17,853 nucleotides of DNA from NCBI GenBank assembly GCA_012841485.1, contig DUUU01000367.1:1-17853 (forward strand), written 5' to 3'. Under the pieces are notes generated by a model, which had not been told where the DNA came from, ran no database searches, and worked only from the letters and a program-made list of their open reading frames with translations. The position numbers were made by a program, and so were the translations under genes. Of this stretch, positions 8,055 to 14,553 are shown piece by piece (the stretch's first letter is position 1; every line of letters starts with the position of its first letter). The stretch comes from Armatimonadota bacterium. GTDB taxonomy: Bacteria > Armatimonadota > JAAZEB01.

Positions 8055-9107
8055 GTGAGTAAAACGCTCCGCGAGATCGCCGCCCTGGTGGGCGGCACGA
8101 TTGTGGGTGAGGCGGATACGCTGGTGGCAGGCGCCTCCGGCCTGGAGGATGCGGCGCAGGGAGACATCCTCTTTGTTGAAAACCGGCGCTATGCCGACCG
8201 TGCTGCTGCCTCGCAGGCAAGCGCGGCCCTCGTGCCGCCCGGCGTGGTGGTGCCCAACAAGCCATGCATCACCGTAGAGGATCCGCGCGCGGCGTTTCTG
8301 AAGGTGCTGGCGCTTTTCCAGCCGCGCGAGCGCCTGCCCCAGGGAATCGCGGAGACCGCGCGCATCGGGCAGAACGTCACCTTGGGCGAAGGCGTGGCCA
8401 TCGGCGATTACTGCTGCATCGGCGATAACGTGGTCATCGGCGACGGCGTAGTGCTCTTCCCGATGGTCTACGTCGGCGACAACGTCACCATTGGTCCGGG
8501 CAGCGTGATCTACCCGCAGGTCACGGTCTATCGCGATGTCACGATCGGGGCACGGGTGCGCATCCATTCGGGAAGCGTGATCGGCGCGGACGGCTTCGGC
8601 TACGTCTTCATTGAAGGCCGGCACGTGAAGGTGCCTCATATTGGCACGGTGACCATCGAAGACGATGTGGAGCTAGGCGCGTGTGTCTGCGTGGATCGTG
8701 CGAAGACAGCCGCGACCATCGTGGGGCGAGGCTCCAAGATCGATAACTATGTGCAGGTGGCGCACAACTGTCGCCTGGGCGACCACTGCATCCTGGCTGG
8801 CCAGGTGGGACTGGCCGGCAGTGTTTCCCTGGGCGACTATGTGGTGCTCGGCGGTCAGGTCGGCGTGAACGGGCATACGCATATCGGCTCCGGCTCCCAG
8901 GTGGCCGCGCAGTCCGGAGTGATGTCGGACCTGGAGCCAGGCTCGGTGGTCTCGGGCTATCCGGCGCACGAGCATCGCCGCGCGTTGAGGGAGACCGCTG
9001 CCGTCCGCCAGCTGCCAGAGCTCCTGAAGACCGTCCGCTCTCTGGAACAGCGCATTCAGGAACTGGAGCGAGCCCTGGGCGCTCGCCCATCCTCAGAGTC
9101 TGCCTGA
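8055..9107 (+). CDS. lpxD: UDP-3-O-(3-hydroxyacyl)glucosamine N-acyltransferase
   Basis: LpxD adds the second hydroxyacyl chain, from acyl-ACP, to UDP-3-O-acylglucosamine in the third step of lipid A synthesis, in the cytoplasm. At 350 residues it has the family's usual length. The N-terminal uridine-binding domain (about 1-100) includes NRRYADRA and PCITVEDPRAAF. A left-handed parallel beta-helix of hexapeptide repeats runs from about 110 to 305, with the family signature GADGFGY at 177-183. The catalytic histidine is His237 in VQVAHNC, equivalent to E. coli His239. A C-terminal helix follows (about 315-340). GTG at 8055 follows GAGGTG at 8045-8050. Its position after OmpH-type genes matches the skp-lpxD order of many diderms, and its presence indicates that the organism makes lipid A. 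Confidence 0.96.
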   Translation: MSKTLREIAALVGGTIVGEADTLVAGASGLEDAAQGDILFVENRRYADRAAASQASAALVPPGVVVPNKPCITVEDPRAAFLKVLALFQPRERLPQGIAETARIGQNVTLGEGVAIGDYCCIGDNVVIGDGVVLFPMVYVGDNVTIGPGSVIYPQVTVYRDVTIGARVRIHSGSVIGADGFGYVFIEGRHVKVPHIGTVTIEDDVELGACVCVDRAKTAATIVGRGSKIDNYVQVAHNCRLGDHCILAGQVGLAGSVSLGDYVVLGGQVGVNGHTHIGSGSQVAAQSGVMSDLEPGSVVSGYPAHEHRRALRETAAVRQLPELLKTVRSLEQRIQELERALGARPSSESA

Positions 9108-9192
9108 GACGCGCCTCTGATCCCTGGAACCGAGGGCGTACTCCTCGCGCAGCCGCACTCTTCCCCTGGCATGGGGTGGAAGGGAGTGAGCC

Positions 9193-10095
9193 ATGGGAAT
9201 CGTCGGGCTTGCCTCTGGGTCTGTCATCGCCCGGGGTGCCATGAGAGGCGCCTTTGTGTGCGTCCTCGCGCTCTTCCCGGTTGCCGCCTCGGCAGCGTGG
9301 CTGCCCGGCACGTTCATGGCGAAGGCACTTGCCCGCGTCATCGCCGCGCAGCGCGAGAGCTCCCTCAAGGCGGACTACGGATGGGACCGCGGTGTCTGCC
9401 TCATGGGCGCTCTCCTGAAGCCGGGCGAATCCCTCGGCGTCTCTCGCACCCTCCGTGCAGGTGAGAGTTACCTCTTCGTGGCCGGTGGGAGCGATGGTGC
9501 CACCGGCCTGACTCTCTCCCTCCTCAACAGCCAGGGGATGTGTGTCGCCCAGGATGCCCGGGGGAAGGCCACCTCCGTGGTGACCTACTCGCCGGCGAGC
9601 ACCGAGCTCTTCTCGATCCGGATCCGCTCTCGCGCAGCCAGCCAGCCCGGCTTTTGCGCCCTGGGACTCTTCCGCGAGCACGGCACCCGCGTGCATGCAG
9701 ACCACGTTGCCACAACCGCCGCGGAGTTGATCGCCAGGAGCAGCCGGCTCGCCGAAAGAGCCAGGGGCGCGCGCTTCTCTCAGGAACCGAAGCAGTGGGC
9801 ACTCTTCGGCACGATCATGCAGCCTGGGGACACTCAGACGATCCCCCTTCGCGGCGCCGGGCGCGCCCGGCATGCCATCCTCGCCGCGGGCGATGGAAAC
9901 GCCCGGAACCTCGACCTCTTTCTCCTCGACGCGAGCGGGAGATCCCGGAGGAAGAACTCGCAGCCGAGTGCTCACCCGTTTCTGGTGTATGAGACCAGAA
10001 AGGGATGCTCCTACCGCCTCCGTTGGAGGAATACGGAGTCCCGCGGCGCATCTCTCGTCATAACGGCCATCCTCGATATTGGCATCGATGGCTGA
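9193..10095 (+). CDS. Secreted protein of unknown function with two tandem beta-rich domains
   Basis: I do not recognise a named family. The 300-residue product has a hydrophobic export segment (about 18-34, FVCVLALFPVAASA). Two copies of one domain follow, about 66-160 and 202-295. Both open with G-x-(L/I)-(L/M)-(K/Q)-PG-(E/D), pass through a glycine-rich turn (VAGGSDG and LAAGDG) and a strand (LTLSLLNSQG and LDLFLLDASG), and end in alternating strands. The layout recalls prepeptidase C-terminal (PPC)-like beta sandwiches, but no catalytic module is attached. ATG at 9193 is preceded by a purine-rich GGAAGGGAG with a 6-base gap. An internal ATG at 9241 would give a shorter, more standard signal peptide. 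It lies 85 bases after lpxD, perhaps in the same transcript. Confidence 0.7.
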   Translation: MGIVGLASGSVIARGAMRGAFVCVLALFPVAASAAWLPGTFMAKALARVIAAQRESSLKADYGWDRGVCLMGALLKPGESLGVSRTLRAGESYLFVAGGSDGATGLTLSLLNSQGMCVAQDARGKATSVVTYSPASTELFSIRIRSRAASQPGFCALGLFREHGTRVHADHVATTAAELIARSSRLAERARGARFSQEPKQWALFGTIMQPGDTQTIPLRGAGRARHAILAAGDGNARNLDLFLLDASGRSRRKNSQPSAHPFLVYETRKGCSYRLRWRNTESRGASLVITAILDIGIDG

Positions 10096-10126
10096 CAGGG
10101 CCCTCCCCCAGGTAAACAACCGCGGT

Positions 10127-10153
10127 CTCATCAACGTCAGTACCTTAGATGAG
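10127..10153 (+). other. Weak inverted repeat between the two-domain protein and the M48 gene
   Basis: CTCATC (10127-10132) and GATGAG (10148-10153) are perfectly complementary over 6 bp with a 15-base loop, about 30 bases after the upstream stop. It is followed by GGGGG rather than a T-run. It could help end the upstream transcript but is weak. The rest of this 163-base gap holds only the promoter described separately. Confidence 0.2.
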
Positions 10154-10231
10154 GGGGACGCACGCGGATGGGAAAGCGCGGCCACCGCCAAGGAGCCAAA
10201 GAGCGAGACGGTTTCTTTCTCAGCCAAGGCG

Positions 10232-10240
10232 TGCTATAAT
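10232..10240 (+). promoter_or_regulatory. Extended -10 promoter for the M48 peptidase gene
   Basis: TGCTATAAT contains a perfect TATAAT (10235-10240) with the TGn extension. The -35 position at 17 bases reads TTTCTT, a poor match. The predicted transcript start is near 10247, leaving a very short leader that begins close to the GGAGGGGAG ribosome binding site. This placement rules out translation of the in-frame extension upstream of the promoter as the main product. Confidence 0.6.
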
Positions 10241-10258
10241 GGAAGGGAGGGGAGAATC

Positions 10259-11398
10259 GTGAGGACAATGATGCCAAAGCGAGGTTTGCTGATAGCGCTT
10301 GTCCTTCTCCTGGGGGTGTTTCCCAGGGCCGCCCTGGCGCGCGAATACTCTCCTCAAGAGGAAGAGAAGCTCGGCAAAGAGGGCTGCGCGCAGATCGAGA
10401 AGGAGTATAAGGTCGTTGAGGATGCCGAGCAGCTCAAGCGCGTGCATGAGATACTCAGCGCGCTCGGGCCCGTTTCCTCGCGACCGGAGGTTACCTATCG
10501 CGCCAAGATCCTGGACACGGAGGATGTGAACGCCCTCTCCCTTCCCGGCGGCTTCATCTACGTCACCAAAGGGCTGCTGGATGTCGTCGAGTCGGACGAT
10601 GAGCTTGCCGGCGTTCTGGCGCACGAAATCGCGCACAATGCCCACCGGCATGCCATCCAGAGTCTCCAGCAGTCCAGCAAGCTCGACCAGAAGCTGGTCC
10701 TGATGTTCCTTGCCGGCCTCCTGCTTCAGCGCGAGGGCGTCGATCCCGGCCAGGTGGCCCTCCTGGGAGTCCTCCTGAAGACCAACGCCTTGAATGGATA
10801 CGGGCGCAAGGCCGAGATGGAGGCCGACCGCTCGGCGGTGGAATACCTGGCCGCCTCGAAGCGCTTCAACGCCAATGGCATCCTCCAGTTCATGGAAACG
10901 CTTCAACGCGAGGAGATGCGCCGGCCCCAGGTGGAGCTGGGGATCTTTCAGACGCACCCACACACCCGTGACCGCATCGAGGCGATCCGCGCCGCCCTGG
11001 GCGAGTTGAAGATTCCTATCGTGCGCATCCCCGGGAAGAGCACGCCCAAGGCAACGTCCCGCCCGGCCACGGTGAACGGCGTGGAGATTGCCGAAGTGGT
11101 GGTGAAGGAGCGTGTCCTCTTCCAGCCCGCGGCCCATGCCGGGAAGAGCCCCGCTCAGCGCGCCGAGGCCACGGTGGCGCGCGTCAACGCGATGTTCCTG
11201 GAGTTTCCGGAGGAACGGCACATCCGCGTGCGCACGGAGGGAGAGAGCGCCGTCGTGCTCTTCCGCAACGCACCGCTGATCACCATCACCCCGGCGGATG
11301 GGGAGCTACACGGTACCACTCCGGGCGAGCTGGCCGAGAGTGCCGCCAAGACCCTCAAGTCCGTGATTTGGGAAGATTTCGTCCGGCGCGCCTACTGA
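10259..11398 (+). CDS. Periplasmic M48-family zinc metallopeptidase with C-terminal extension
   Basis: An M48 peptidase with an N-terminal signal peptide (hydrophobic LLIALVLLLGVF, cleavage near ALA-R at residues 27/28), hence periplasmic or outer-membrane-facing. The zinc site is HEIAH at residues 122-126, and the third ligand is probably Glu186 in EMEAD, with Asp190 of the same motif. The peptidase domain ends around residue 260 with the family's QTHPHTRDRI segment (conserved H-P-x-x-x-x-R). A further 110 residues, partly beta-rich, follow and I do not recognise them; there is no TPR as in BepA. Proteins of this type, such as BepA and LoiP, degrade misfolded outer-membrane proteins, which fits the BamA neighbourhood by inference. 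The GTG at 10259 is well placed after GGAGG at 10246-10250; ATG at 10268 or 10271 is also possible. Confidence 0.88.
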   Translation: MRTMMPKRGLLIALVLLLGVFPRAALAREYSPQEEEKLGKEGCAQIEKEYKVVEDAEQLKRVHEILSALGPVSSRPEVTYRAKILDTEDVNALSLPGGFIYVTKGLLDVVESDDELAGVLAHEIAHNAHRHAIQSLQQSSKLDQKLVLMFLAGLLLQREGVDPGQVALLGVLLKTNALNGYGRKAEMEADRSAVEYLAASKRFNANGILQFMETLQREEMRRPQVELGIFQTHPHTRDRIEAIRAALGELKIPIVRIPGKSTPKATSRPATVNGVEIAEVVVKERVLFQPAAHAGKSPAQRAEATVARVNAMFLEFPEERHIRVRTEGESAVVLFRNAPLITITPADGELHGTTPGELAESAAKTLKSVIWEDFVRRAY

Positions 11399-11602
11399 GG
11401 CAGCGCTTCACCTGGGGCTATACTCCACGCTTCCCCAACCCCTCTGGGGCAATAATCCGCAACCATCCCCTGCCCCGCTCATCCACTAGGCCCCGGGCGG
11501 CCCTGTCCCGCGGGCACCGAACCCTGCTCACCTTCGCGGCAAGCCGATTGCATTATCTCCCTATGGCACGGTGAACACCCGTGGACACCGGAGGTGAGCG
11601 AG
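11399..11602 (+). other. Gene-free gap before the FliA-type sigma gene
   Basis: These 204 bases are noncoding as far as I can see. CCCC...GGGG repeats, such as CCCCAACCCCTCTGGGG near 11434-11450, could form small hairpins. A TATACT at 11419-11424 resembles a -10 box but has no convincing -35. The end holds the ribosome binding site GGAGGTGA (11590-11597), which sets the downstream start at ATG 11603. No confident promoter was found. Confidence 0.4.
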
Positions 11603-12376
11603 ATGAAGAGAGAGTGTGGAGAGCTGTGGCGTAGATATAAGCTGCACGGTGACGCAAGCGCCCGTGAAGCGCTGATCTTGGCCTACACGCCCCTGGTGAA
11701 GCACGTGGTTGACCGCATGAACATTACCCCCATGGCCTACCTGGACCGCGACGACCTGCTGACCCACGCGATCATCGGGTTGATCGATGCCATCGATAAG
11801 TGTGACCTGGAGCGATGGCGGCAGTTCGAGGCGTATGCCCGGGCGCGCGTGCGCGGCGCGGTGATCGATGGCATTCGGGAGATGGATTGGGTCCCCCGCG
11901 TCACCCGGCGCACGGCCAACCAGGTGGAGAATATGCGCGCGCAGCTCAGCGTCACCCTGGGGCGCAGCGCCACGACGGACGAACTGGCCGAAGCCCTCGA
12001 TCTCGACCCGGAGCGGCTCCGGAGCATCACGGCCGGGGTAGACCGGAGCGTGATGCTCTCACTGGACGACCCGATCCCTTCGGGAGATGGCGAGTCTGTC
12101 GCGCTCGCGGATGCGATCCCGAACCCCAACAGCCAGGACCCGGCCACGCGTGTAGACGCCCTGGCGCAGCAGGAAGCGCTCGCCGACGCCATCCGCCAGC
12201 TGGAACCAGATGAGCGGCTGGTCGTCACCCTCTACTATTACGAGGACCTGACCTTGCGCGAGATCGGCGAGGTGCTGGGCCGCACCGAGGCGCGCGTCTG
12301 CCAGATCCATAAAGCGGCGATCCGCAAGATCCAGGCGCGCTTGCTCGACGCCCAGGAGGTGTTCCTTGCGGCATAG
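11603..12376 (+). CDS. FliA/WhiG-family (sigma-28 type) RNA polymerase sigma factor
   Basis: A 257-residue group 3 sigma factor with regions 2, 3 and 4. Region 2 lies at about residues 22-96, including the region 2.4 stretch GAVIDGIREMDWVPR (85-99). Region 3 follows at about 100-180 (TTDELAEALDLDPERL). Region 4 lies at about 190-248, with helix-turn-helix LTLREIGEVLGRTEARVCQI (216-235). The RGAVIDGIRE.DW.PR pattern is the hallmark of FliA, SigD and WhiG. Such factors control flagella and chemotaxis in motile bacteria, or sporulation in Streptomyces. No flagellar gene or FlgM-type anti-sigma is nearby, so its regulon is unknown. ATG 11603 is preferred over GTG 11594 because GGAGGTGA (11590-11597) sits 5 bases upstream of the ATG and overlaps the GTG. 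The stop lies 6 bases from the convergent glycosyltransferase stop. Confidence 0.93.
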   Translation: MKRECGELWRRYKLHGDASAREALILAYTPLVKHVVDRMNITPMAYLDRDDLLTHAIIGLIDAIDKCDLERWRQFEAYARARVRGAVIDGIREMDWVPRVTRRTANQVENMRAQLSVTLGRSATTDELAEALDLDPERLRSITAGVDRSVMLSLDDPIPSGDGESVALADAIPNPNSQDPATRVDALAQQEALADAIRQLEPDERLVVTLYYYEDLTLREIGEVLGRTEARVCQIHKAAIRKIQARLLDAQEVFLAA

Positions 12377-12382
12377 GAGCCG

Positions 12383-13087
12383 TTACACCGCCTTCGACTG
12401 CCGCAGGCGCCACACCATCCCCATCGCTTCCCACACGATCTGGGAGGACATCTTCGACTCTCCCAGCGTGCGGTCCCGGAAGACGATTGGGATCTCGCGT
12501 ACTCGCATCCCCGCCTGGTGGCACCGCCACGTCATTTCGATCTGGAAGCCATAGCCGTTGGCCTGCACGCTCCCCAGATCAATGCGCTCCAGGGCCCTCC
12601 GGCGGAAGCATTTGTAGCCGCTGGTCAGGTCGCGATAGGGCACGTTCAACAGGCGACGCGCATAGAACGAGCCCCCGCGGCTCAGCCAGCGCCGCTGCCA
12701 GGGCCAATCGGGCGCCGCCCCCCCTGCTATCCAGCGCGAGCCCAGTACCACATCGGCGTCGCTCGCAGCCGCGATGAAGCGGGGCAGATCCGCCGGATCG
12801 TGCGAGAAATCGCAGTCCATCTCCAGGATCAGCTCGTAGCCGCGCTCCAGACCCCAGCGAAACCCCTCGATATAGGCCGTGCCGAGGCCTTGCTTGCCCG
12901 GACGATGGAGGACGTGGACGCGGCCCCGGCTCGCCCGTGCCAGTTCATCGGCCAGCTGGCCTGTCCCATCGGGCGAGCTATCGTCAACAATCAGGTGATC
13001 CACGGGCGCCGTGTTCAGCACCGCAGGCACCAGGCGCTGCAGGTTCTCCCGCTCGTTGTAGGTTGGCGTGATCACGACCGCACGCAT
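12383..13087 (-). CDS. Dolichol/polyprenol-phosphate mannosyltransferase-like GT2 glycosyltransferase
   Basis: A 234-residue family 2 glycosyltransferase of the Dpm1 type, which moves mannose (or a related sugar) from a nucleotide sugar onto polyprenyl phosphate at the cytoplasmic membrane face. The N-terminus VVITPTYNERENL (4-16) begins the nucleotide-binding fold. DDSSPDGT (35-42) and the metal-binding DCDFSHDP (91-98) are characteristic. GSRW (117-120) and the C-terminal RTLGESKM complete the set. It is the short form: no C-terminal membrane helices or GtrA domain. The ATG at 13087 is chosen because GGGAGGGAGAG lies just upstream on this strand and the conserved domain starts at once; 83 further in-frame codons upstream look like noncoding sequence. 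The product could supply lipid-linked sugar for protein mannosylation or envelope glycans; the sugar is not determined. Confidence 0.9.
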   Translation of the reverse strand: MRAVVITPTYNERENLQRLVPAVLNTAPVDHLIVDDSSPDGTGQLADELARASRGRVHVLHRPGKQGLGTAYIEGFRWGLERGYELILEMDCDFSHDPADLPRFIAAASDADVVLGSRWIAGGAAPDWPWQRRWLSRGGSFYARRLLNVPYRDLTSGYKCFRRRALERIDLGSVQANGYGFQIEMTWRCHQAGMRVREIPIVFRDRTLGESKMSSQIVWEAMGMVWRLRQSKAV

Positions 13088-13143
13088 CCAGACTCTCCCT
13101 CCCGGCGTGCCAAGCGCGGCCCGGCCGTTCTCTAGTCCGGTGC

Positions 13144-13199
13144 GATGCAATAACCCCGCCAATCCCGAGCATTTTGGAGACCGCTCGCCCCGTTGCATC
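13144..13199. repeat. 7-bp inverted repeat in the divergent region between the GT2 gene and mutY
   Basis: GATGCAA (13144-13150) and TTGCATC (13193-13199) are exact complements separated by 42 bases. The right copy overlaps the proposed -35 of mutY (TTGCAT, 13193-13198). Such a symmetric pair in a divergent promoter region could be a regulator site, but a 7-bp repeat could also arise by chance. I saw no convincing promoter for the glycosyltransferase on the minus strand. Confidence 0.3.
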
Positions 13200-13221
13200 C
13201 TGTCGCTGCCTGTGCTACCAT
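13193..13221 (+). promoter_or_regulatory. Candidate sigma-70 promoter for mutY
   Basis: TTGCAT (13193-13198), a 17-base spacer and TACCAT (13216-13221) with a TGC extension form a plausible sigma-70 promoter. The predicted transcript start is near 13228, which fits translation from GTG 13246. The -10 hexamer matches the consensus at four of six positions. Confidence 0.4.
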
Positions 13222-13245
13222 ACTCTTGGAGAGGCGGGACGGATC

Positions 13246-14367
13246 GTGTTACGGGCTGAGGAGAAGCCGGGGAATGACGTGATCGCGCAGATACGCGCGG
13301 CGCTGTTGCCGTGGTATCGCGCTCACCGGCGTTCACTCCCCTGGCGAGAAGCGAGTGATCCCTATGCGGTGTGGGTCTCCGAGGCGATGCTGCAACAGAC
13401 GCAGGTCCGCACCGTCATCCCCTATTTCACGCGCTGGATGGAGCGTTTCCCCACGGTGACCGCGCTCGCCGAGGCGCCGCTCGAAGAGGTGCTGCGCCAC
13501 TGGGCGGGGCTGGGCTACTATGCGCGCGCGCGCCACCTGCACGCGGCGGCGCGGAGGGTGGTCGAATACCATGGAGGCGTGCTCCCGGCAGATCTCGACG
13601 CGCTGCTGGCACTCCCCGGGATCGGTCGCTACACCGCCGGCGCCATCCTGAGCATCGCTTTTGGGGTGCGTGCCCCCATCCTGGATGGGAACGCGATCCG
13701 TGTCTTCTCCCGGCTCTTCCTGGTCGAAGGCGACCCGGGCAGCGCGCGGGTGCAGCGCCGGCTCTGGGAGCTTGCCGAGGCGCTGGTACCACAGGACGCG
13801 CCAGGCGATTTCAACCAGGGCGTGATGGAGCTGGGCGCAACCGTGTGCCTTCCCGAGGAGCCCCACTGCGAGGCGTGCCCGCTGGCCGGTGAGTGTGCCG
13901 CGCTCGCGACCGGCAGAGTCGCTGAAGTGCCATGGGTGCGCCGCCGTGCCCGCACCGTGTGGGAAGAGCACGTGTGCGCCGTCCTCCGGGAGCAGGATTG
14001 GGTGCTGATGGTCCGGCGCCCGCCCGAGAGTCTCTGGGGCGGGCTCTGGGAGCTGCCGCGCGCCCGGCGCCGGTCAGAGGAATCGCTTGCCGAGTGTGCT
14101 GCTCGCGCCATGCGCGAGAGCGTGGCGCTCGAAGTGACCCCCGGCGCCTCTCTGGCCGTCACCCGGCATGTGGTCACCCACCATCGGATCACGCTGCACG
14201 CGCTGGCTGTGGAGGTGGCGCGTGGCACGCCGGTCGCCACCGGCTGTGACGCATGGGAATGGGTGCCCCTGGCCGAGGCAGCCGCTGATCGACCCGTCTC
14301 GGCGCCCCAGGCGCGCATCCTGCGCGCCCTCACCGATGGCTCAACCAGCCCGCGCGAGGTGGAATGA
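13246..14367 (+). CDS. mutY: A/G-specific adenine DNA glycosylase MutY
   Basis: MutY removes adenine mispaired with 8-oxoguanine in base excision repair. The catalytic glutamate is Glu46 in SEAMLQQTQV, the helix-hairpin-helix is LPGIGRYTAG (123-132), and the catalytic aspartate is Asp147 in ILDGNAIRV. Four cysteines at 201, 208, 211 and 217 (spacing 6, 2, 5) form the 4Fe-4S cluster. The C-terminal domain (about 240-365) is the NUDIX-like 8-oxoG recognition domain, with PPESLWGGLWELP and the HHRI loop corresponding to the FSH loop. At about 373 residues the length is normal. GTG 13246 is chosen because it follows the candidate promoter and leaves a complete N-terminus; GTG 13279 is also possible, and its ribosome binding site is no stronger. 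The gene appears monocistronic, with a promoter of its own and another behind it. Confidence 0.95.
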   Translation: MLRAEEKPGNDVIAQIRAALLPWYRAHRRSLPWREASDPYAVWVSEAMLQQTQVRTVIPYFTRWMERFPTVTALAEAPLEEVLRHWAGLGYYARARHLHAAARRVVEYHGGVLPADLDALLALPGIGRYTAGAILSIAFGVRAPILDGNAIRVFSRLFLVEGDPGSARVQRRLWELAEALVPQDAPGDFNQGVMELGATVCLPEEPHCEACPLAGECAALATGRVAEVPWVRRRARTVWEEHVCAVLREQDWVLMVRRPPESLWGGLWELPRARRRSEESLAECAARAMRESVALEVTPGASLAVTRHVVTHHRITLHALAVEVARGTPVATGCDAWEWVPLAEAAADRPVSAPQARILRALTDGSTSPREVE

Positions 14368-14417
14368 AGCCGCGGGGCGCCAGGGCTCGCACCCGTTGTC
14401 CCTACATGATCGCGCTG

Positions 14418-14446
14418 TTGTCAAACAAGGGCAAAGATTGTATAAT
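14418..14446 (+). promoter_or_regulatory. Strong sigma-70 promoter for the PilT-type ATPase gene
   Basis: TTGTCA (14418-14423), a 17-base spacer and a perfect TATAAT (14441-14446) make the closest match to a sigma-70 consensus in the window, with one mismatch in the -35. A TG dinucleotide also precedes the -10. The transcript would start near 14453, giving a leader of about 100 bases. Confidence 0.75.
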
Positions 14447-14503
14447 GAAGGTACAGCATCGCGGCACGCTCCTCACTCGGGCGGCACAGGCGGACCGCAT
14501 GGT

Positions 14504-14531
14504 GGCGCCCAGGCGCCTTCAAAGGCGGCGC
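14504..14531 (+). other. Alternative hairpins in the pilT-type leader
   Basis: GGCGC (14504-14508) can pair with GCGCC (14513-14517) around CCAG. The same GCGCC can instead pair with GGCGC (14527-14531). The two stems exclude each other, and the second ends about 10 bases before the ribosome binding site GGGAG (14541-14545). This could be regulatory, but short GC stems are common here. Confidence 0.25.
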
Positions 14532-14553
14532 TTCTCTTTAGGGAGATCCAGGG

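Noticed and set aside
9108..9192. CCCC...GGGG repeat after lpxD as a terminator
   Set aside because: The stem is only four base pairs and no T-run follows it.
10079..10258. In-frame N-terminal extension of the M48 protein
   Set aside because: The extension spans the extended -10 promoter and precedes a good ribosome binding site and a proper signal peptide, so it is probably not translated.
11543..11550. GCCGATTG before the FliA-type sigma gene (and GCCGATAG at 6091-6098) as sigma-28 promoter -10 elements
   Set aside because: No TAAA-type -35 lies about 15 bases upstream of either; the second is part of a leader hairpin.
13088..13336. In-frame N-terminal extension of the glycosyltransferase
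   Set aside because: It runs into mutY, has no conserved features, and the inner ATG has a strong ribosome binding site directly before the GT2 domain.
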